Source: CAWVSB01 sp046710535 (GTDB taxonomy: Bacteria; Pseudomonadota; Gammaproteobacteria; Pseudomonadales; CAWVSB01). Taken from it: a stretch of DNA of 64,000 nt. Shown here piece by piece: positions 25,703-34,948 of the stretch (positions are counted from its first letter, which is position 1; each line of letters starts with the position of its first letter). The translations under genes were made by a program, and so were the position numbers. The stretch is taken from positions 1 through 64,000 of the forward strand of contig JBKEHH010000006.1 of NCBI GenBank assembly GCA_046710535.1, in the 5' to 3' direction. The notes beneath the pieces were generated by a model. It had not been told where the DNA came from. It worked only from the letters and a program-made list of their open reading frames with translations, and did no database searches.

Positions 25703-26172
25703 TATTTAGCTCCTAATTTTTCTAGGGCAGCGGTTAAGGCTACTTTATCGTTTACATCAATATCTATAGTGAGTAATTGTTGTACCCGCTGGCTTATAGA
25801 TAAAATGGTTTGTTTAAATGCAGCGGCTAGTTCCGCCTCGCTACCTGCTAGCTTTGAAGGATCACTTAGGCCCCAATGCACTTTTACACTAGCGCCAAAC
25901 CAAATAGGGCAGCTTTCCCCCGCGGCGGAGTCACATACGGTTATTACAATATCTGGAGAGAAGTCTTCAAATTCATTCCATGACTGGCTTTGTAGGCCGT
26001 CAGTATTAATGCCTGACGCGGCTAAATACTTTAGCGATAGCGGGTGAACTTCAGCCGCGGGCTGGCTACCGGCGCTTTTAGCCACAAGTCTTCCGTGGCC
26101 AAGCTGGTTAGTTACCGCTTCAGACAAAATACTTCGGCAGCGATTATGGGTACATATATAAAGTATTTTCAT
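25702..26172 (-). CDS. arsC: Arsenate reductase, low-molecular-weight phosphatase type
   Basis: A 156-aa cytoplasmic enzyme reducing As(V) to As(III), thioredoxin-linked in this family. The N-terminal nucleophile loop is CTHNRCRS (CX5R with the first Cys near residue 7). A second pair of cysteines lies in VCDSAAGESCPIW (about residues 80-89) and would form the disulfide cascade. It follows arsR by 23 bases in the arsenic operon and feeds the ACR3 pump. A second, unrelated arsenate-reductase-like gene lies at 48575. Confidence 0.94.
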   Translation of the reverse strand: MKILYICTHNRCRSILSEAVTNQLGHGRLVAKSAGSQPAAEVHPLSLKYLAASGINTDGLQSQSWNEFEDFSPDIVITVCDSAAGESCPIWFGASVKVHWGLSDPSKLAGSEAELAAAFKQTILSISQRVQQLLTIDIDVNDKVALTAALEKLGAK

Positions 26173-26195
26173 AAGTAGTGGGTCTAAATAATGAG

Positions 26196-26525
26196 CTAGC
26201 AGCAGCTAGCTAGTGATTTTTTTAAGTTACTTAACTCTTTTCTGTAAAAGTTAGTAGTTGTTTGCGCCGTAGATGACAGAACATTCCTCGCCCAATCGGG
26301 CAGCGTAGGGTGTAGTTTGTAATACACCCATTTTCCGCGTCGTTCATCTATCAATATTTCGCATTTACGCAGCTCTGCTAAATGACGGGAAATTTTAGGT
26401 TGGCTTAACTCAAGCGCATTGGTTAAGTCACAAACACATAGCTCGCCATTTAAACTTATTAATAGCAGTGACTTAAGGCGCGTCTCTTCGGCTAAGCATT
26501 TATAAAAGGCTACTGGATTGATCAT
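26196..26525 (-). CDS. arsR: ArsR-family arsenic-responsive repressor
   Basis: A 109-aa winged-helix repressor. The metalloid site ELCVCDL (Cys-x-Cys in the recognition helix region) and the helix LSQPKISRHLAELRK are those of classical ArsR. A further Cys pair ends the protein (SCC). It is the first gene of the operon and would bind the perfect palindrome just upstream (26545-26576), releasing it when As(III) binds. Confidence 0.95.
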   Translation of the reverse strand: MINPVAFYKCLAEETRLKSLLLISLNGELCVCDLTNALELSQPKISRHLAELRKCEILIDERRGKWVYYKLHPTLPDWARNVLSSTAQTTTNFYRKELSNLKKSLASCC

Positions 26526-26544
26526 CGGTATTGCTCCAACTTAT

Positions 26545-26576
26545 ATATGAAATATCATATATATGATATTTCATAT
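26545..26576. promoter_or_regulatory. ArsR operator: perfect 32-bp palindrome
   Basis: ATATGAAATATCATAT and its exact reverse complement are directly fused, giving a perfect dyad 20 bases upstream of the arsR start. The length, position and AT-rich ATATCATATATATGATAT core are as expected for an ArsR/SmtB-type operator overlapping the promoter. Confidence 0.88.
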
Positions 26577-26648
26577 GTCAACTGTTGCTTAGCTTGGTGT
26601 GAATGACGTTCTATTACAGGAATTATCTTTTAGAAAATACAACGAGTA

Positions 26649-27129
26649 TTAGGTTGTCAGCAGTTGGCTAGCAAGTGGCAACTTAGTCGTGTTTTTTATT
26701 TCTGTTACCGCAAGGTGAGAATGCACTTCACCAATCATCGAGAGTTCAAGTAGTTGATTGCGAACAAAGTTTTCGTAGTGGCGTATGTCACGCACTACTA
26801 TTTTTAACATGTAATCCCAAGCGCCGGTCATTGTGTAGCATTCAATCACTTCGTCAAATTGCAAAATACCCGCTTCAAAATTTTCTAAATGCATCCGGCC
26901 CGCTTCTCTTAAGTTAATGGTGGTAAAGGCGACTAAGTCTATCCCCAGCTTTTCACGGTTTACTATGGCTTTTTTTCTCTATTACGCCGCTAACTTCTAG
27001 GCGGTTAATACGGCGCCAGCAAGGTGACTGACTCATGTTTAGACTTTCTGCGATATCGGTAGAACTACGATTAGCGTCTGTTTGCAGTATTTCTAAAATC
27101 TTTATGTCTTCTTTGCTTAACTCAATCAT
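26649..27129 (-). pseudogene. Lrp/AsnC-family regulator, frameshifted
   Basis: Leucine-responsive-regulator-type protein. From ATG 27129 the first frame gives an N-terminal HTH (LSKEDIKILEILQTDA, then SSTDIAESLNMSQSPCWRRI) and stops after VIEKKSHSKP. The next frame gives the linker (AIVNREKLGIDLVAFTTINL) and the whole ligand-binding RAM domain (FDEVIECYTMTGAWDYMLKI). Removing one A from the run of seven (T 26970-26976) yields an intact protein of about 159 aa, the family length. It is divergent from the indolepyruvate oxidoreductase and leucine dehydrogenase genes, which such regulators commonly control. The break may be a sequencing error or a real mutation; the rest shows no decay. Confidence 0.87.
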
Positions 27130-27170
27130 ATGAATAAAAATTCCTTTAATTAATAATAATATGGTTAATT

Positions 27171-27243
27171 TAGACTTTTTATACTAAATATAGGTCTATA
27201 AAAGCATAATAAATACAAATTATCGTCTTTACAATGTCTAGAC
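27171..27243. promoter_or_regulatory. Candidate regulator sites in the lrp-type/oxidoreductase intergenic region
   Basis: The 147-base AT-rich divergent region contains TAGAC (27171-27175) and its inverse GTCTA (27194-27198). The fused dyad GTCTAGAC follows at 27236-27243. Such inverted TAGAC/GTCTA motifs could bind the adjacent Lrp-type regulator. This is a pattern seen by eye, with no known consensus match. Confidence 0.35.
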
Positions 27244-27276
27244 TCTTAACCAAGTTTAGATAATAAGGTTTCGCTA

Positions 27277-30200
27277 ATGATAAGTACCAATAACATGCAG
27301 CCCTTAAAAGATATCTCGCTTGACGATAAATACAGCCTAGACCATACCAAGGCTTATATCACCGGTATTGAAGCACTGGTTCGACTGCCAATTTTGCAGC
27401 ATCAACGAGACCAAGAGCGGGGCTTAAATACGGCAGGTTTTGTATCGGGCTATCGTGGCTCGCCTCTTGCTGGGGTTGACCAGGCTATGTGGAAAGCCGA
27501 GAAGTATCTTGAGCAACGAAATATTAAGTTTGTCCCCGGTGTTAATGAAGACTTGGCGGCTACAGCGGTTAGGGGCAGCCAAGAGGTTGGGTTAATACCA
27601 GGCAGTCGATTTGATGGCGTTTTTGGCATGTGGTACGGCAAAGGCCCAGGACTTGATCGCAGTATGGATGCTATTCGTCATGCCAATGTTGCTGGCACAT
27701 CTAAGTTTGGCGGAGTACTAGCTGTTGTTGGTGACGACCATGGATGTAAGTCGTCTACCTATCCGTTTCAGTCAGAGCATTTGTTTACTAGTCTTTCAAT
27801 GCCGGTGTTGGCTCCAGCTAATGTGCAGGAGGTATTGGACTTAGGTATTTTTGGTTGGGAGCTATCACGTTATTGTGGCTGCTGGGTTGGTTTAAAAGCC
27901 ATTACCGAAAATATGGACTCGGCGATTTCAGCCGAAATAGATCCCAAGCGAATTAATATTAAAATTCCTGAAAATTTTGAGTTGCCTGCTGACGGTCTCA
28001 ATGTTCGCCTGCCTGATACCCCACTTGCCCAAGAAGAGCGGTTAAACAAATACAAAATTTATGCTGCATTGGCATTCGCTAGAGAGAACAATTTAAACCG
28101 TATTGTTATCAACAGTAGTACGCCTAAGCTTGGCATCATTACTGCTGGGAAAAGTTATCTCGATGTTTTGCAAGCTTTTGACGATTTAGGTATTGATGAA
28201 GCATTAGCTGCAAAAATAGGCATTCGTCTTTACAAGGTTGGTATGCCATGGCCGTTAGAGCCGGTAACTACTCACGAGTTTGCCAAAGACTTAGATGAAA
28301 TTTTGGTGGTGGAAGAAAAACGCTCGGTGATGGAAGACCAGCTTACGGGTCAGCTTTATAACTGGCCGTTAGATAAGCGCCCACGCGTTGTGGGTGAGTA
28401 TGACGAACACGGTAATGACTTGCTGACGAACCTTGCTGAGCTAACTCCCGCGATGATCGCCAGAGTCATTGCTGCTCGTCTGGCGCGCTATTACACCAGC
28501 GATACCATCACCGCTAGGGTTGAATTTATTAATAGCAAAGAGCAAACCTTGGCCAAGCCGCGCATAATTTCTTCACGTGACCCTATGTACTGTTCTGGCT
28601 GCCCACATAATAGCTCAACAGTGGTGCCTGAAGGCTCTATTGCTGGCGGCGGTATTGGTTGTCATTACATGAGTACCTTTAGTGAAACCCGTCCCGCTCA
28701 TGGTTTTACTCATATGGGCGGAGAGGGTGTTACTTGGACGGGTATGGCACCGTTTACCACCACCAAGCATATATTTCAAAACCTTGGCGATGGCACTTAC
28801 TTTCACTCTGGCGTGCTTGCTATCCGTCAATCGATTGCCTCAAAAGTAAATATTACTTACAAAATTCTATTTAACGATGCGGTGGCGATGACCGGAGGAC
28901 AGCCCCTTGATGGCAGCCTTAGTGTGCCGCAATTGATCCAACAACTAAAAGGCGAAGGCATACAACGCATAGAGCTGGTGTCAAATACACCACATAATCA
29001 TAGAAGCTTGGCAGATGCTGTTGTTAGCGTGAGCCATCGAGATGATTTAAATACTATACAGCTATCATTGCGCGAAACCACTGGCACCAGCATCTTAATT
29101 TATGAGCAAACCTGTGCCACTGAAATGCGCCGCCGGCGCAAACGTGGCGTGATTAAAGACGTGCCAGATAGAGTATTTATCAATAGCGCGGTGTGTGAGG
29201 GTTGTGGCGATTGCAGTGTTAAATCAAATTGCTTGTCGGTGGTTCCAAAAGAAACTGAATTGGGGCGTAAGCGTCAAATAGACCAAGCCGCATGTAATAA
29301 AGACTATTCATGTACCAATGGTTATTGCCCAAGCTTTGTTACAGTCTCGGGCGGACAGCTTAGAAAAAATAAAGCCGCAGACTCATCGGTCGAGTTCCCC
29401 GTATTACCTCAACCACTGTTTCCAACTCTTGATAGGCCCTGGAATATATTAGCAACCGGCGTTGGCGGTACCGGCGTACTAACTGTAACGTCGGTTTTAT
29501 CAATGGCTGCGCATTTGGAAGGCAAGGGTGTTGCGACTCTTAACCAAACAGGTTTGGCGCAAAAGTTTGGGCCGATAACGGGGCACTTACGTATTGCGAA
29601 AAACCAAGAGGACATTCATGCGGTGCGTATTCCTGCTGGCGATGCAGATTTACTGTTAGGTTGTGACTTGATCGTAAGCGCAATGGACGATGCGTTGGCC
29701 AAGCTTAATGTTGAGCGCAGCTATGCGGTTATTAACGAAACACTATCGCCAACGGCAGAGTTTGTTAAAAACCCTGACGCGGTGTTTCATGATGAGGCAA
29801 TGAAGCAAAGTATTTGTGACGAGTTAGCTGAAGACAGGGTGAGTTTTCTTCCCGCTAGCGAAATAGCCAGTGCGCTATTAGGCGACACTATAGCGACTAA
29901 CTTTTTTATGCTGGGCTATGCCTACCAAAAAGGTTTAGTGCCAGTAGGTGAAGATGCTATTTATAAAGCCTTAGAGCTTAATGGTGTTCAAGTAGAGTTT
30001 AATCAAAAAGCATTTTTGTGGGGCAGGCGTACGGTAGTTGATCAGCGTGAAGTTGAACGAATTGCAGGGATACACGACAAACGATTTACCGCGCTTGAGT
30101 CACTTGATGAGCTTGTTTCTTATCGCAGTGATGACTTGGTGTTATATCAAAATCAAGCCTATGCCAACGCCTTTACTCAGCAAATCAATCTAGTTAAGCA

Positions 30201-30777
30201 AGCTGAGTCTGTATTGAAAGATGGCGACAAATTTCTTCTTACTAATGCCGTCGCCAAATCACTTTATAAGGTAATGGCCTATAAAGATGAATACGAAGTT
30301 GCGCGCCTGTTTACCAATGGGAAATTTCAACAAGAGCTGCAAGACAAATTTGAAGGTGATTACAGCTTGAGCTTCCACTTGGCACCGCCGTTATTTTCAA
30401 AAACAGACCCCAGTACCGGGCATTTACGAAAAATAAAACTGGGAGCGTATACTCTCAAATTATTTGGACTGTTAGCGCCGCTTAAATTTTTACGTGGTAC
30501 TAGGTTTGATATTTTTAGCTATAGCGCCGAGCGTAAATGTGAGAGGGAGTTAATAGACGAGCTTAAGCAAACCATAAAAAAAGTGCTAAGTGGCTTGAAT
30601 GAAAACAATATTGACCACGCGGTTGAAATTATTCAGTTAGTGCAGCAGGTGCGTGGCTATGGCCATGTTAAAGCCGCTAACTATAAACAATATAAGCTGC
30701 GGTTAACCCAGCAACTTAAAAGATATAACAGTGGCGATGTGGAAATTTTTGAAATCCCAGTAATGAACGTTGCTTAA
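27277..30777 (+). CDS. Indolepyruvate ferredoxin oxidoreductase family protein (fused alpha-beta type)
   Basis: A 1166-aa fused 2-oxoacid:ferredoxin oxidoreductase, converting a 2-oxoacid (aryl- or branched-chain type) plus CoA to acyl-CoA, CO2 and reduced ferredoxin. The order is: an N-terminal pyrimidine-binding region (GLNTAGFVSGYRGSPLAGVD, about residues 49-68); a TPP domain with CSGCPHNSST and GGIGCHYMS; an Fe-S segment (CEGCGDCSVKSNC and later Cys, about 640-690); and the gamma-type domain (ATGVGGTGVLTVTSVL, NQTGLAQKFGPITGH). A further C-terminal domain of about 200 residues follows. Length matches the single-chain proteobacterial form. The leucine-dehydrogenase-type gene 35 bases downstream suggests a route of amino acid to 2-oxoacid to acyl-CoA. 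Exact substrate is inferred. Confidence 0.92.
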   Translation: MISTNNMQPLKDISLDDKYSLDHTKAYITGIEALVRLPILQHQRDQERGLNTAGFVSGYRGSPLAGVDQAMWKAEKYLEQRNIKFVPGVNEDLAATAVRGSQEVGLIPGSRFDGVFGMWYGKGPGLDRSMDAIRHANVAGTSKFGGVLAVVGDDHGCKSSTYPFQSEHLFTSLSMPVLAPANVQEVLDLGIFGWELSRYCGCWVGLKAITENMDSAISAEIDPKRINIKIPENFELPADGLNVRLPDTPLAQEERLNKYKIYAALAFARENNLNRIVINSSTPKLGIITAGKSYLDVLQAFDDLGIDEALAAKIGIRLYKVGMPWPLEPVTTHEFAKDLDEILVVEEKRSVMEDQLTGQLYNWPLDKRPRVVGEYDEHGNDLLTNLAELTPAMIARVIAARLARYYTSDTITARVEFINSKEQTLAKPRIISSRDPMYCSGCPHNSSTVVPEGSIAGGGIGCHYMSTFSETRPAHGFTHMGGEGVTWTGMAPFTTTKHIFQNLGDGTYFHSGVLAIRQSIASKVNITYKILFNDAVAMTGGQPLDGSLSVPQLIQQLKGEGIQRIELVSNTPHNHRSLADAVVSVSHRDDLNTIQLSLRETTGTSILIYEQTCATEMRRRRKRGVIKDVPDRVFINSAVCEGCGDCSVKSNCLSVVPKETELGRKRQIDQAACNKDYSCTNGYCPSFVTVSGGQLRKNKAADSSVEFPVLPQPLFPTLDRPWNILATGVGGTGVLTVTSVLSMAAHLEGKGVATLNQTGLAQKFGPITGHLRIAKNQEDIHAVRIPAGDADLLLGCDLIVSAMDDALAKLNVERSYAVINETLSPTAEFVKNPDAVFHDEAMKQSICDELAEDRVSFLPASEIASALLGDTIATNFFMLGYAYQKGLVPVGEDAIYKALELNGVQVEFNQKAFLWGRRTVVDQREVERIAGIHDKRFTALESLDELVSYRSDDLVLYQNQAYANAFTQQINLVKQAESVLKDGDKFLLTNAVAKSLYKVMAYKDEYEVARLFTNGKFQQELQDKFEGDYSLSFHLAPPLFSKTDPSTGHLRKIKLGAYTLKLFGLLAPLKFLRGTRFDIFSYSAERKCERELIDELKQTIKKVLSGLNENNIDHAVEIIQLVQQVRGYGHVKAANYKQYKLRLTQQLKRYNSGDVEIFEIPVMNVA

Positions 30778-30812
30778 AATATTAACTAAATTAATAACAT
30801 ATAGAGGCAGTT

Positions 30813-31868
30813 ATGAGTGTATTTTCATCCCCGTCGTTTGATCAGCATGAACTTGTGGCATTTACAGAAGACCCAGCAACAGGACTTAAAGCGATAATTG
30901 CTGTTCACGACACACATTTGGGCGTAGCCCTAGGTGGTTGTCGTATGTTTCCTTATGCTAATGATGCTGATGCACTTGAAGATGTACTGCGCTTAAGACG
31001 CGGTATGACATACAAGTCTGCCTTGGCAGGCTTGCCTATGGGCGGTGGCAAAGCGGTAATAATTGGTGATCCTTACACGCAAAAAAGCGATGCCTTACTT
31101 GAGGCCATGGGAGAATTTATAGAAACATTAGATGGTAAGTATATTACCGCTGAAGATTCAGGTACCTGTGTTGCTGATATGAAAATCATAAAGCGAGGCA
31201 CGTCTTTTGTTAGTAGCGTTAACGATGAAGAAAAGTTTGGCGGCGACCCATCGCCATTTACCGCACTTGGTATTTATTGTGGTATTAAAGCAGCGCTGAA
31301 ACATAAAACTGGTTTGGACTCTGTTAATAAACTCACAGTGGCAGTACAGGGCGCGGGCACTGTTGGTTGCTACCTTATAGAGCTATTGGTTAAAGACGGC
31401 GCTGAAGTGTATGTAGCCGACATTAATCAAGCTAACCTAGAGAAAGCGGCATTACTTGGCGCAACACCAGTACCTGTTGATGAAATATTAAGTCTAGCGG
31501 TTGATGTGTTAGCACCCTGTGCTATGGGTGGGGTTATCAATGACGAAAGTATTGCCACCTTGCGTACTAAAATTATAGCGGGCGGTGCTAATAATCAGCT
31601 AGCTGAATCTCGCCATGGTGAGTATTTACGCCAGCAAGGAATTTTATACGCCCCAGACTTTGTTATTAACGCGGGTGGGGTCATACATATACATCATCAA
31701 CATATGGCCACTGTGGTTGACAGTAGAGCGCATATCGAAAATATTGGTAAAACCTTGCTGCAAATATTTGCGTTAAGCGATAAGCAAAATCTGTCCACGG
31801 TCGACGTTGCTGAGCAGATGGCAGAAGCCAAATTTAAGAAGACGATTGTTGTTGAAAAAGTCGCCTAA
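30813..31868 (+). CDS. Leucine dehydrogenase-type amino acid dehydrogenase
   Basis: A 351-aa Leu/Val/Phe dehydrogenase family protein, oxidatively deaminating branched-chain or aromatic amino acids with NAD. It has LGGCRMFPY and the catalytic Lys segments RGMTYKSALAGLPMGGGKAVIIGDP (about residues 64-88). The dinucleotide fold VAVQGAGTVGCYLIELLVKDGAEVYVADI and GGANNQLAE near residue 255 also match. It follows the 2-oxoacid oxidoreductase gene by 35 bases and supplies its substrate; the Lrp-type gene is the likely regulator. Which amino acid is preferred cannot be read off. Confidence 0.92.
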   Translation: MSVFSSPSFDQHELVAFTEDPATGLKAIIAVHDTHLGVALGGCRMFPYANDADALEDVLRLRRGMTYKSALAGLPMGGGKAVIIGDPYTQKSDALLEAMGEFIETLDGKYITAEDSGTCVADMKIIKRGTSFVSSVNDEEKFGGDPSPFTALGIYCGIKAALKHKTGLDSVNKLTVAVQGAGTVGCYLIELLVKDGAEVYVADINQANLEKAALLGATPVPVDEILSLAVDVLAPCAMGGVINDESIATLRTKIIAGGANNQLAESRHGEYLRQQGILYAPDFVINAGGVIHIHHQHMATVVDSRAHIENIGKTLLQIFALSDKQNLSTVDVAEQMAEAKFKKTIVVEKVA

Positions 31869-31877
31869 TTATTTTTG

Positions 31878-32048
31878 TCAATCCTGCTTGTCTATCGTTA
31901 CGGCAATGTTTTTAGTGCTACCTGCAAACCATTTTTGAACATAAAGTGTGCCTACAATGGGCGCTTTACCTTCTTCTGGAACTTCTTGGTAACGGGCAGA
32001 GTTTTTGGTTTCTTTTTCGTATTCAAAATTAACAATGACTTTTGACAT
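31878..32048 (-). CDS. Small conserved hypothetical protein (56 aa)
   Basis: ATG at 32048 to TGA at 31878 gives a 56-aa acidic/basic mixed protein (begins MSKVIVNFEYEKETKNSARY, contains VGTLYVQKWFAG). The composition, alternating polar/hydrophobic pattern and AAGGATT-like ribosome site before the ATG suggest a real gene with a small beta structure. I recall similar short proteins in varied bacteria and archaea but no function. It is convergent with the dehydrogenase and just downstream of mgtE on the same strand. Confidence 0.65.
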   Translation of the reverse strand: MSKVIVNFEYEKETKNSARYQEVPEEGKAPIVGTLYVQKWFAGSTKNIAVTIDKQD

Positions 32049-32091
32049 GTGAATCCTTATTATCGGGTTGATGGGTAAAAACCATAAAGCC

Positions 32092-33468
32092 TTAAGCTAA
32101 AAGTTGGGGCATAAAAAAGGTGGCAAGGCTTAGCACAAAGAAAAACCCTGCCATGTCTGTCACCGTTGTGAGAAGTGGTCCGGCCGCTACTGCTGGGTCT
32201 ATTTTGAACCGCTTAAGTATCAGCGGTACAGTGCCACCTATAGCAACGGCCAAAACTGTATTCATTGATAGGGCTAAACCTATAACAAGGCCTAGATACA
32301 TATTGCCTTTCCAGATCCATGCCACTGCGCCGATGATTATGCCTAGAGCAATACCATTGATGATGCCGACCCCTAGTTCTTTTTTAAGCACATAAAATAA
32401 ATCACGAGGTTTCGTTAACCCTAGCGCTAACTCACGCATACTAACGCCAACTGCCTGGTTACCTGAACAACCGCTCATGTCAGATACCATGGGTAAGAAC
32501 ACGGCGATAGCGATAACGGCAACTAAGGTTTCTTCATAACTAGATATAACGCTCGCTGCGATAATGTTTAACACGATATTAGAAGACAGCCAAACCAGTC
32601 GACGTTTTGAGCGCAGCCATGTGGGCATCGATCGCAGTTCGTCGCCGACACGTTGTCTTGACATGCTTTCATGTTTAACGCGTTCTAATTCGGCGTATGA
32701 CAATTCTATGCGTGACACTATACCTAGAATCAATCCGTTCTCGTCTACTACGGGAATACCTAAAAATGGATGATCGTCGAACAGTAGCGCTATTGTTTCT
32801 TGGTCTGTATCAGGGCTCACCGAAATGGCGGGCTGCATAATGTCGCCCAGTATTTGCGAGCGTTTAGCTCTGATTATTCCTCGCAGCGAAATTACGCCAA
32901 CTAGTTTGTTGTTCTCATCAATTATATATGGGTGTTGGCCATGATGACGCTCAAACTCATTATCTTGCTCTAATATTTTTTGTAATACCGTAGCAACAGT
33001 ATCGGTGTCGCGAAAGGAAAAAGCCTTTAACTCCATTAAACCGCCGGCGGTATTGTCAGCGTATTGAGATAGTTTTCGTACTTCCTCGGCTGCTTCGTCT
33101 TCCATTTCAGCCAATATGGCTTCAGCGTTAGTGGGCGACATGTCTTGGATGATGTCTGCTTGGGTATCCGTTTGCAGCTCTTCCATGATCTTGGCAGCAA
33201 CGCCGCTATCAAGGTTTTTCATTATAGTGACAGCAAATTCTGCTGGTGCTTCTTCAATTAGCTCTGCTGCCGACTCTGGCGGCAGGGCGGACATGAATTT
33301 ATCACGTTCTTGCGGCTGCATTTTAGACGCTTGACGTAAGCTTTCTTGTGACGAAATTTTATCGACTAGCTCAACAAGCTGCTGCGGATCAGCTTGTTTC
33401 ATAGCGTCATGCAGGCAATCATCATTAGCACTGTTGTCGGTTAGTTTCTCGTTTTTAGCTCTACTCAT
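32092..33468 (-). CDS. mgtE: Magnesium transporter MgtE
   Basis: A 458-aa Mg2+ channel. The N-terminal cytoplasmic MgtE superhelix (repeated LPPESAAELIEEAP-type helices, residues about 20-150) is followed by a pair of CBS domains (about 150-270). Five C-terminal membrane helices follow (ETLVAVIAIAVFLPMVSDMSGCSGNQAVGVSMRELALG, with the pore-lining PMVSDMSG-GNQ region). The cytoplasmic domains sense Mg2+ and close the pore. No Mg riboswitch was identified upstream. It stands between the small gene and the DUF2894 operon, with a 94-base gap to the latter. Confidence 0.95.
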   Translation of the reverse strand: MSRAKNEKLTDNSANDDCLHDAMKQADPQQLVELVDKISSQESLRQASKMQPQERDKFMSALPPESAAELIEEAPAEFAVTIMKNLDSGVAAKIMEELQTDTQADIIQDMSPTNAEAILAEMEDEAAEEVRKLSQYADNTAGGLMELKAFSFRDTDTVATVLQKILEQDNEFERHHGQHPYIIDENNKLVGVISLRGIIRAKRSQILGDIMQPAISVSPDTDQETIALLFDDHPFLGIPVVDENGLILGIVSRIELSYAELERVKHESMSRQRVGDELRSMPTWLRSKRRLVWLSSNIVLNIIAASVISSYEETLVAVIAIAVFLPMVSDMSGCSGNQAVGVSMRELALGLTKPRDLFYVLKKELGVGIINGIALGIIIGAVAWIWKGNMYLGLVIGLALSMNTVLAVAIGGTVPLILKRFKIDPAVAAGPLLTTVTDMAGFFFVLSLATFFMPQLLA

Positions 33469-33561
33469 GACAAACTCTCTGAACTTAAATGGCGGGCGCT
33501 GATTTTTTAAGCAATTATTGTAATCGCTAAATTAGTAAAAAATATCACGAAACTATGACAG

Positions 33562-34320
33562 CTATTTAGGTGCTTTAATCTTCTTGGCAGCGCTAGTGGT
33601 ATCTTCTAAACGTAATATAGCGTCAATATAAGTCACAAAGCGACTTAAATACTGAGGCGATAAATCACGTAGTGACTCTAGTGACCTAACTAATAGCATA
33701 TGCGGATTAAGCGGACCCAGGTTTTCAGGGCGTAAGGTAATTATTTGCTCGACTAACTTATCGGTGTCGTACTTTTCTTTAAACTGTTTAAAGCTATTAA
33801 ACGATTTTAGTTCAGCGGCTTTGTTTGTTTTGCTAATAGCGGTTTGTTGGGACGGACGCTGAGAATTCATCACCGCCTTTGACTCAATTAGGTTAAGCAT
33901 GTCGCTAAAGCTTTCTTGCGGATTGTCAACAGCTTGGTCTTGCTCTTGGTTTATATAATTGTTTAAGGCTGCAAATAGGGACGGCTCAATGTGTTGCTGC
34001 TTGTTGGCTAATTTATCTAATTCATTAAACTGACAGTTCAGCATTAACAGCTGTACTTGCGCCGATGCCTTTGGGTGTTGTTCAATAATCTGCTCGGCTA
34101 AGGTTTGAGCCTTAAGGTGGCCGTTATCAAAATCTTGTTGATAGCTGCTTAGTGCAGACGCTACCTTTTGCTTTAAGGCTTCACTAACGCTCTGTTTTGC
34201 AGTTTGTGCTTTTGCCAGCAGTGTTGCTATATAAACAAAGCGGGCAGGAGCGAAATTATTGGCCTGAATCTGTTTCAGCGCTGTAAGCTTTGATTCTAAT
34301 TTGCACGCCAACTCTTTCAT
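33562..34320 (-). CDS. DUF2894 domain-containing protein, last gene of the OmpA/proton-channel module
   Basis: A 252-aa soluble, helical protein with no membrane segment. The C-terminal third (ITLRPENLGPLNPHMLLVRSLESLRDLSPQYLSRFVTYIDAILRL) matches what I know of DUF2894. The rest is Gln/Ala-rich and low in conservation. It starts 4 bases after the OmpA-like gene and completes a four-gene unit that recurs in gammaproteobacteria (DUF3348, DUF802/MotA-like, OmpA-like, DUF2894). It is probably a cytoplasmic partner of the membrane complex; no enzymatic motif is visible. Confidence 0.75.
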   Translation of the reverse strand: MKELACKLESKLTALKQIQANNFAPARFVYIATLLAKAQTAKQSVSEALKQKVASALSSYQQDFDNGHLKAQTLAEQIIEQHPKASAQVQLLMLNCQFNELDKLANKQQHIEPSLFAALNNYINQEQDQAVDNPQESFSDMLNLIESKAVMNSQRPSQQTAISKTNKAAELKSFNSFKQFKEKYDTDKLVEQIITLRPENLGPLNPHMLLVRSLESLRDLSPQYLSRFVTYIDAILRLEDTTSAAKKIKAPK

Positions 34321-34324
34321 TTAA

Positions 34325-34948
34325 CTACTGTGCACCTTTGGGTACTGGCGCCATTTCAACCCGGCGATTTTTAGCGCGACTAGCATTGTCGGTATTTTCA
34401 ACCACGGGCTGTTGCGCGCCAAAGGCGGCAGCAAACACTAGCGACGCCGGCATCCCTTCTTCAATTAAAGAGCGCGTAACCGTTAAGGCGCGTTGGGATG
34501 AAAGCTCCCAATTGTCTCTGAAATGTAGGTTACCTCTTTGGATCGGACGGTTATCGGTAAAGCCGCTTACCATAAGCATCTCGTCGCGGTCATCCAAATA
34601 CACTTGCAGCGGCGCGACTAAGGTTTGTAATAATTCTCGGCCTTCTGTTTGTAGCTCTGCCGAGTTGGTCGAGAACAAAACACTGCCGCTAATACCTATT
34701 TTTCCGTCACGTAGCGTTATACGCCCGTTTGATAAAGGGTCGGCCAGTGCTTGTTCTAAGGCCATGCGGCGCTGCTCTTCTGCTTGGCGTTTTTGTATTT
34801 CTGCTTCTAATGACTGTGCTAGCTCAACTTGTATGCCTAAAGTCCAAACCAGCAGCAATACAAATACGCCGACTAGGCCTGCCATTAAGTCGCCAAATAT
34901 TGCCCATACCGGCGTGTCTTGTGAAAGGCTGTCGTCTAGCTCTTCCAC
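34325..34948 (-). CDS. OmpA/MotB-like stator protein
   Basis: A 207-aa protein with one N-terminal membrane helix (WAIFGDLMAGLVGVFVLLLVWTL) that carries an Asp at residue 20, matching the proton-binding Asp of MotB/ZorB-type helices. A coiled region (about 45-70) and a C-terminal OmpA peptidoglycan-binding domain follow (FSTNSAELQTEGRELL, SGFTDNRPIQ, NWELSSQRALTV, KNRRVEM). It should anchor the complex to peptidoglycan and couple proton flow. Its ATG overlaps the stop of the MotA-like gene, as expected for stoichiometric partners. Confidence 0.88.
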   Translation of the reverse strand: MEELDDSLSQDTPVWAIFGDLMAGLVGVFVLLLVWTLGIQVELAQSLEAEIQKRQAEEQRRMALEQALADPLSNGRITLRDGKIGISGSVLFSTNSAELQTEGRELLQTLVAPLQVYLDDRDEMLMVSGFTDNRPIQRGNLHFRDNWELSSQRALTVTRSLIEEGMPASLVFAAAFGAQQPVVENTDNASRAKNRRVEMAPVPKGAQ

